NCBI GenBank assembly: GCA_030550075.1
Contig: JAUQQB010000067.1
Coordinates: 1-10,260 of the forward strand
Direction: 5' to 3'
DNA length: 10,260 nucleotides
Source of the DNA: Chloroflexota bacterium
Lineage (GTDB): Bacteria > Chloroflexota > Anaerolineae > Thermoflexales > Thermoflexaceae
The notes beneath the pieces are model-generated. The model saw only the letters and a list, made by a program, of their open reading frames with translations. It did not search any database and was not told where the DNA came from. Every line of letters starts with the position of its first letter. Position 1 is the first letter of the stretch. Of the stretch, positions 7,068-10,260 are shown piece after piece. The position numbers and the translations under genes were made by a program.

Positions 7068-7106
7068 GTGGGGTGTGGGACCGTTCCCGGCGACCTCACA
7101 CCCCTA
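7068..7106. other. Small hairpin in the gap between the V4R gene and nuoE
   Basis: GGGGTGTG (7070-7077) pairs with CACACCCC (7097-7104), and a second short pairing is possible inside the loop. It lies in the 87-bp gap, the only sizeable gap between nuoD and nuoF. No T-tract follows on the minus strand, so termination is unlikely. A role in transcript processing or stability is possible but unsupported. Confidence 0.35.
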
Positions 7107-7124
7107 CAGGAAGTGACCGGCCAC

Positions 7125-7736
7125 CTACCACTCAATGCGATATCGACAGGCGCTCGCCCCGCTCCCCCGGCAGGATTCCTCGATCACCCGAACCGTTTCC
7201 ACCGGCCGCTCCAGCACCCAGGCCACCAGGGCCTCCAGCACCCCCGCGGGGAGATCGCAACATGGCTCTGCGCAGGTGATCTCGACGCAGTAAGGACAGG
7301 AGGGATTTTCCCAATAAAAATGAGCGCCCTCCCGCCAGACGCGAGGCGCGGAACCTGTCTCCAGCCGCACGACGTTAGCCCCCCGTTGCAGGGCGCTGTA
7401 GACCCGTTCCCCGGGAGCCTGCAGGAAACTGGTCACCAGACGGATGAGATTAGCCACCCAGCCATAGGCTTCCAGATCTCGACGGAACACCTGGTGGCCA
7501 ATCTGGCGGAGGGTCCGCCCGCCTTCAGAGCCCAGATGCTCCCGGATCCGCTGGCAGAACGCGGAGATCTCCACAAAGGTTATGCCCGGCTCCGGATTGG
7601 CTGGGGGAAGCTTCTCCTGATAACGCTCCAGGCCAGCCCCCTTCAACGCCAGAACCCAGGCCTCCGGGCCGATCACCTGGCGGGCAGCATCCAGGATCGG
7701 ACGAGCATATCGGTTGGTTAACTTTCCCTCCCTCAC
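7125..7736 (-). CDS. V4R (4-vinyl reductase-like) domain protein
   Basis: The 203-aa protein resembles V4R-domain proteins, a family of small-molecule-binding domains first noted in the bacteriochlorophyll protein BchJ and in signal-input regions. The evidence is the C-terminal pattern of a helix around VLEALVAWVLERPVETVRV (166-184) followed by EESCRGSGASACRYRI (187-201), with the paired Cys189 and Cys197 typical of the domain end. Before it is a cysteine cluster (Cys147, Cys150, Cys155, Cys159, Cys160) that could bind a metal. The N-terminal half has the helical layout seen in such proteins. It starts with GTG whose bases overlap the hydrolase stop (GTGA), after AAAGGAGAG. No membrane segment is seen. 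Its tight placement suggests co-expression with complex I, perhaps as an assembly or redox-sensing factor; that is inference. No photosynthesis gene is nearby, so reductase activity should not be assumed. Confidence 0.7.
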   Translation of the reverse strand: MREGKLTNRYARPILDAARQVIGPEAWVLALKGAGLERYQEKLPPANPEPGITFVEISAFCQRIREHLGSEGGRTLRQIGHQVFRRDLEAYGWVANLIRLVTSFLQAPGERVYSALQRGANVVRLETGSAPRVWREGAHFYWENPSCPYCVEITCAEPCCDLPAGVLEALVAWVLERPVETVRVIEESCRGSGASACRYRIEW

Positions 7737-8560
7737 GGCGTCTCTCCTTTCAGAGCCTGGGCCAGGAAGGATTCCAGAAGGGGCGTCACCACCTCCGGGC
7801 GCTCCAGGTTTGCAATATGTCCCGCTTCCGGGATCACCTCCAGACGCGCCCCCGGGATGGCCCGGGCCATTCGTTCCGCCTCATGCGGGGGTCGCGAGAC
7901 ATCATCCGCCCCGACCATCACCAGCGTGGGCGCCCGGATCTCCCCCAGCCGCTCCAGCACCGAGGAACGGGAGAAAATCCCCCGTCCGATCGCCAGGATC
8001 CCGGGGAGACGCTCCGGCGGAATGGCCGCCAGGTTCGCCTTGAGACGGGCGATAAGCTCCGGGTTCCGCTGGACCGTGATCGGCGAGAAGAAGAAGGGCA
8101 CGAGCGCTTCTAACATCGGCGGTGGAAGGGCTCCCGCCTGCTCCACTGCGGCCATCATGGCGAAATAGCGCTGTCGGGAATCCTCCGGCTCGGACCCGGC
8201 ATCCGTATCCATCAAGACGAGAGCGGCCACGGCCTCCGGGTGAGCCAGGGCCAGGCGCATCCCCCACATCCCGCCCACCGAGAGGCCCACGACCGCGAAG
8301 CGCTTCAGGCTCAGCGCCTGGGCGAAATCCCACATGTCCTCCGCCAGCGCGTCTACGGAATACGGTGATTCCGGCGGCGGATCGGAACGCCCATGCCCCC
8401 AGATCTCCGGCACAATGCATCGATAGGTCCGTGAAAGGGCCTCCACCTGGGGTTCCCACATCCGGGCGTCCCACAGGTAGCTGTGGCCGAACAGGATGGG
8501 GAACCCTTTCCCATGATCCTCATAGAACATCCGGCGCCCTCGAATCGTGAGCTCCACCAT
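7733..8560 (-). CDS. Alpha/beta-fold hydrolase
   Basis: The 275-aa soluble protein has the full alpha/beta-hydrolase layout. It shows an oxyanion-side GHSYLWDARMW (residues 25-35), GHGRSD (55-60), and the nucleophile elbow GLSVGG with Ser94. The likely acid is Asp220 in VGADDVSRPP, and the base is His248 in EAGHIANLERP. It resembles the 3-oxoadipate enol-lactonase/esterase branch in general form, but the substrate cannot be named from sequence. ATG 8560 has a strong AAGGAGG site seven bases upstream. It lies 26 bp after nuoD and overlaps the V4R gene by 4 bp, so it is very likely in the same transcript. A hydrolase is not a complex I subunit, so its role here is unknown. Confidence 0.9.
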   Translation of the reverse strand: MVELTIRGRRMFYEDHGKGFPILFGHSYLWDARMWEPQVEALSRTYRCIVPEIWGHGRSDPPPESPYSVDALAEDMWDFAQALSLKRFAVVGLSVGGMWGMRLALAHPEAVAALVLMDTDAGSEPEDSRQRYFAMMAAVEQAGALPPPMLEALVPFFFSPITVQRNPELIARLKANLAAIPPERLPGILAIGRGIFSRSSVLERLGEIRAPTLVMVGADDVSRPPHEAERMARAIPGARLEVIPEAGHIANLERPEVVTPLLESFLAQALKGETP

Positions 8561-8586
8561 GGCTTCGCCTCCTTACCAGGGTAGGA

Positions 8587-9828
8587 TCAACGGTCCACCT
8601 CGCCCAGCACGATATCGATGCTGCCGATGATCGCCACCAGGTCCGCCACCAGGCTGCCTTTCGCCATGATCGGCAGGGCCTGCAGGTTTACGAAAGACGG
8701 CGCCCGGAAGTGAACACGCCGCGGCCTGGGGGAGCCATCGCTGTTGATATACACCCCGAACTCCCCGCGCGGGGATTCGACCGCGTGGTAAACCTCGCCG
8801 GGCGGTGGGCTGAAGCCTTCCGTCCAGAACTTGAAGTGATGGATCAGGGCCTCCATGCTCCAGGCCAGCTCCTCCTTCGGCGGCGGCGTCACCTTACGGT
8901 CTGGCGTGATATAAGGGCCCTTCGGCAATCGCTGGAGAGCCTGATCGATGATCCGCAGGCTCTGGCGCATTTCCTCGATGCGCACGATAAAGCGGTCATA
9001 CACATCGCCGTTTTCCCCCAGCGGCACATCGAACTCAAAGTGATCATACGAGGAATAGGGCTGGACCCTGCGGACATCGTAATTCACCCCAGAGCCACGC
9101 AACGAGGGGCCGGTGACCCCCCAGGCGATGGCCTCTTCCGGCGAGATCACCCCCACACCCCGGGTCCGCCGCAGCCAGAGGGGGTTCTTCTTTAACAAGC
9201 GCTCATATTCGTTGATCCGGGCTGGCATCCGCTTCAGGAACGCGCGCACGGCTTCCTCAAATCCTTCCGGAACATCCCGCCACAACCCCCCGACCCGGAA
9301 ATAAGAGACCATCATCCGCTGGCCGGAGACCATCTCGAAAATGTCCAGGATCATCTCCCGCTCGCGGAAGCAATACAGAAACACGCTCATCGCCGCGATG
9401 TCCAGAGCGTGGGTCCCCAGCCAGACCAGATGGCTGGCGATCCGCTGGAGCTCCGTAAGGATGACCCGGATATACTGAGCACGCAGAGGAACTTCCACCC
9501 CCATCAGCTTCTCGACGGCCATCACATAGGCCAGGTTGTTGGACATCGGCGAGAGGTAATCGATGCGATCGGTGAGGGGGATGATCTTCGTATAGGTCTT
9601 GGATTCACAATGCTTCTCGATGCCGGTGTGCAGATATCCGATGTCCGGCACCACCGAGACGATGGTCTCGCCATCCAGCTCCACCAGCAAACGCAACACC
9701 CCGTGGGTGCTGGGGTGCTGCGGGCCCATGTTCAGGAGGATCGTCTCCCCCTGGAGCGCCCGCTCCGAGACCAGGTGTTTCAGCTGTTCCAGCGTGAATT
9801 CCTGAACCTCGCCTTCTTGAAGCGCCAT
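8587..9828 (-). CDS. nuoD: NADH-quinone oxidoreductase subunit D (NuoD, 49-kDa-type)
   Basis: Peripheral-arm subunit of complex I that, with NuoB and NuoH, forms the quinone reduction site. The 413-aa stand-alone protein (not fused to NuoC as in E. coli) has NMGPQHPSTHGVLRLLVELDG (33-53 region) near its start. His42 and Tyr91 (in DRIDYLSP) are spaced exactly like the quinone-contacting His and Tyr of characterised enzymes such as the Thermus subunit. Other signatures are DIGYLHTGIEKH (62-73), VEKLMGVEVP (105-114) and the C-terminal SIDIVLGEVDR. ATG 9828 has GGGAG a few bases upstream. No nuoC lies directly upstream; instead there are about 300 bases without a gene. It appears to be the first gene of this operon, though no convincing promoter could be picked out. 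Confidence 0.97.
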   Translation of the reverse strand: MALQEGEVQEFTLEQLKHLVSERALQGETILLNMGPQHPSTHGVLRLLVELDGETIVSVVPDIGYLHTGIEKHCESKTYTKIIPLTDRIDYLSPMSNNLAYVMAVEKLMGVEVPLRAQYIRVILTELQRIASHLVWLGTHALDIAAMSVFLYCFREREMILDIFEMVSGQRMMVSYFRVGGLWRDVPEGFEEAVRAFLKRMPARINEYERLLKKNPLWLRRTRGVGVISPEEAIAWGVTGPSLRGSGVNYDVRRVQPYSSYDHFEFDVPLGENGDVYDRFIVRIEEMRQSLRIIDQALQRLPKGPYITPDRKVTPPPKEELAWSMEALIHHFKFWTEGFSPPPGEVYHAVESPRGEFGVYINSDGSPRPRRVHFRAPSFVNLQALPIMAKGSLVADLVAIIGSIDIVLGEVDR

Positions 9829-10130
9829 AAGCTCCCAACCTTCTCGTAAGGAATTAAGCCTTGCTCTTCGAGTCTTATCCCGGGATCTCGGTCTTAGAGA
9901 ATGTATGAAAAGTTTGGACAGGCACTGGAAGTTCCACTATCGATCTTTCCTTACAAGAGTTTTTGGGGGTGGACGGGCCACCAAAGGCAGCCGGTCCACC
10001 CTCATAGATGATTTTTTAAAGTTCATCAGGCCGCAGGAGGGGACGATTCAGGGAACTTAGGAGTTAGAGGCCGCATCGAAGGCATACCCTCCAGCCCCCA
10101 AACTCCCGTCCACCAGTTACAAAATAAACA
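9829..10130. other. Intergenic region upstream of nuoD without a supported gene
   Basis: About 300 bases with no coding-like frame on either strand. It should hold the promoter for the minus-strand nuoD operon, but no -35/-10 pair is good enough to call. The one clear structure is the hairpin at 9964-10004. It is lower in GC than the flanking genes in places (for example TTTTTTAAA at 10012-10020). Confidence 0.6.
9964..10017 (+). terminator. Hairpin with nearby T-run upstream of nuoD (weak terminator candidate, plus strand)
   Basis: Bases 9964-9974 pair with 9994-10004 (11 bp, one G-T pair) and three more pairs follow after a mismatch. On the plus strand six T residues occur at 10012-10017, seven bases after the stem, further than in a standard intrinsic terminator. 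No plus-strand gene precedes it. On the minus strand it lies between the possible upstream frame and nuoD, with no T-run after it, so it could instead act in the leader of the nuoD transcript. Confidence 0.35.
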
Positions 10131-10260
10131 CTACCCTAAAATGGGTTTCTCTTCAGCAGTAACCAGTGCTGCTAATGCTTCATCCAATTTTGTTTTGAGG
10201 CTATGGGATGGGGAAGGCTCCGCCCCAACCCCGAAAACCCCACTCCCACCATTGGTTAGT
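10131..10260 (-). CDS. Possible C-terminal end of an upstream gene, cut by the window edge
   Basis: A minus-strand frame is open from the window edge to a TAG stop at 10131-10133, giving about 42 residues. The last part, KTKLDEALAALVTAEEKPIL, has a helix-like composition that looks like real protein. The first part is Gly/Pro/Ser-rich and overlaps GC-rich repeat-like sequence (TGGGGAAGGCTCCGCCCCA on the plus strand). The complementary plus-strand frame from ATG 10141 is also open to the edge, so coding on either strand is unproven. Third-position GC is lower than in the nuo genes. It does not resemble the NuoC C-terminus to my eye. Confidence 0.3.
   Translation of the reverse strand, partial: LTNGGSGVFGVGAEPSPSHSLKTKLDEALAALVTAEEKPILG

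Noticed and set aside
10057..10066. TTAGGAGTTA, matching the outer left end of the MITE-like element with its TA
   Set aside because: Only ten bases match and the next bases diverge, with no partner end nearby. It could be chance.

Overview
The window is GC-rich bacterial DNA in which every supported gene reads on the minus strand. It carries part of a respiratory complex I (NADH:quinone oxidoreductase, type I) locus. The protein sequences, the GC-rich codon use and the palindromic intergenic repeats suggest a Chloroflexota (Anaerolineae or Thermoflexia-like, possibly thermophilic) genome. That assignment is inference and could not be tested by a search here.

In the direction of transcription (right to left) the layout is: a possible 3' end of an upstream reading frame (10260-10131); about 300 bases without a gene, holding one hairpin; nuoD (9828-8587); an alpha/beta hydrolase (8560-7733); a V4R-domain protein (7736-7125); nuoE (7037-6561); nuoF (6564-5275); a 97-bp-period palindromic repeat array (about 5267-4951); a two-gene cassette of a 95-aa unrecognised protein (4885-4598) overlapping an AbiEii-like nucleotidyltransferase (4635-3946); a 138-bp MITE-like element with terminal inverted repeats and flanking TA dinucleotides (3885-3748); nuoG (3697-1109); nuoH (1128-130); a terminator-like hairpin (114-70); and the end of a second copy of the same element (60-1).

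Functionally, nuoE, nuoF and nuoG encode the NADH-oxidising module, nuoD the quinone-site 49-kDa-type subunit, and nuoH the membrane subunit that completes the quinone chamber. nuoA, B, C, I and J-N are not in the window. The hairpin after nuoH and the gene-poor stretch before nuoD suggest this is a self-contained partial cluster, with the other subunits encoded elsewhere. The hydrolase and V4R genes are tightly packed between nuoD and nuoE (26-bp gap, then a 4-bp overlap), so they are probably co-transcribed with complex I.

The most unusual part is the 1.58-kb stretch between nuoF and nuoG, two genes that often sit side by side. It holds the repeat array, the toxin-antitoxin-like cassette and the MITE-like element. 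A partial copy of the element also lies beyond nuoH, so nuoG-nuoH is bracketed by two copies in the same orientation.
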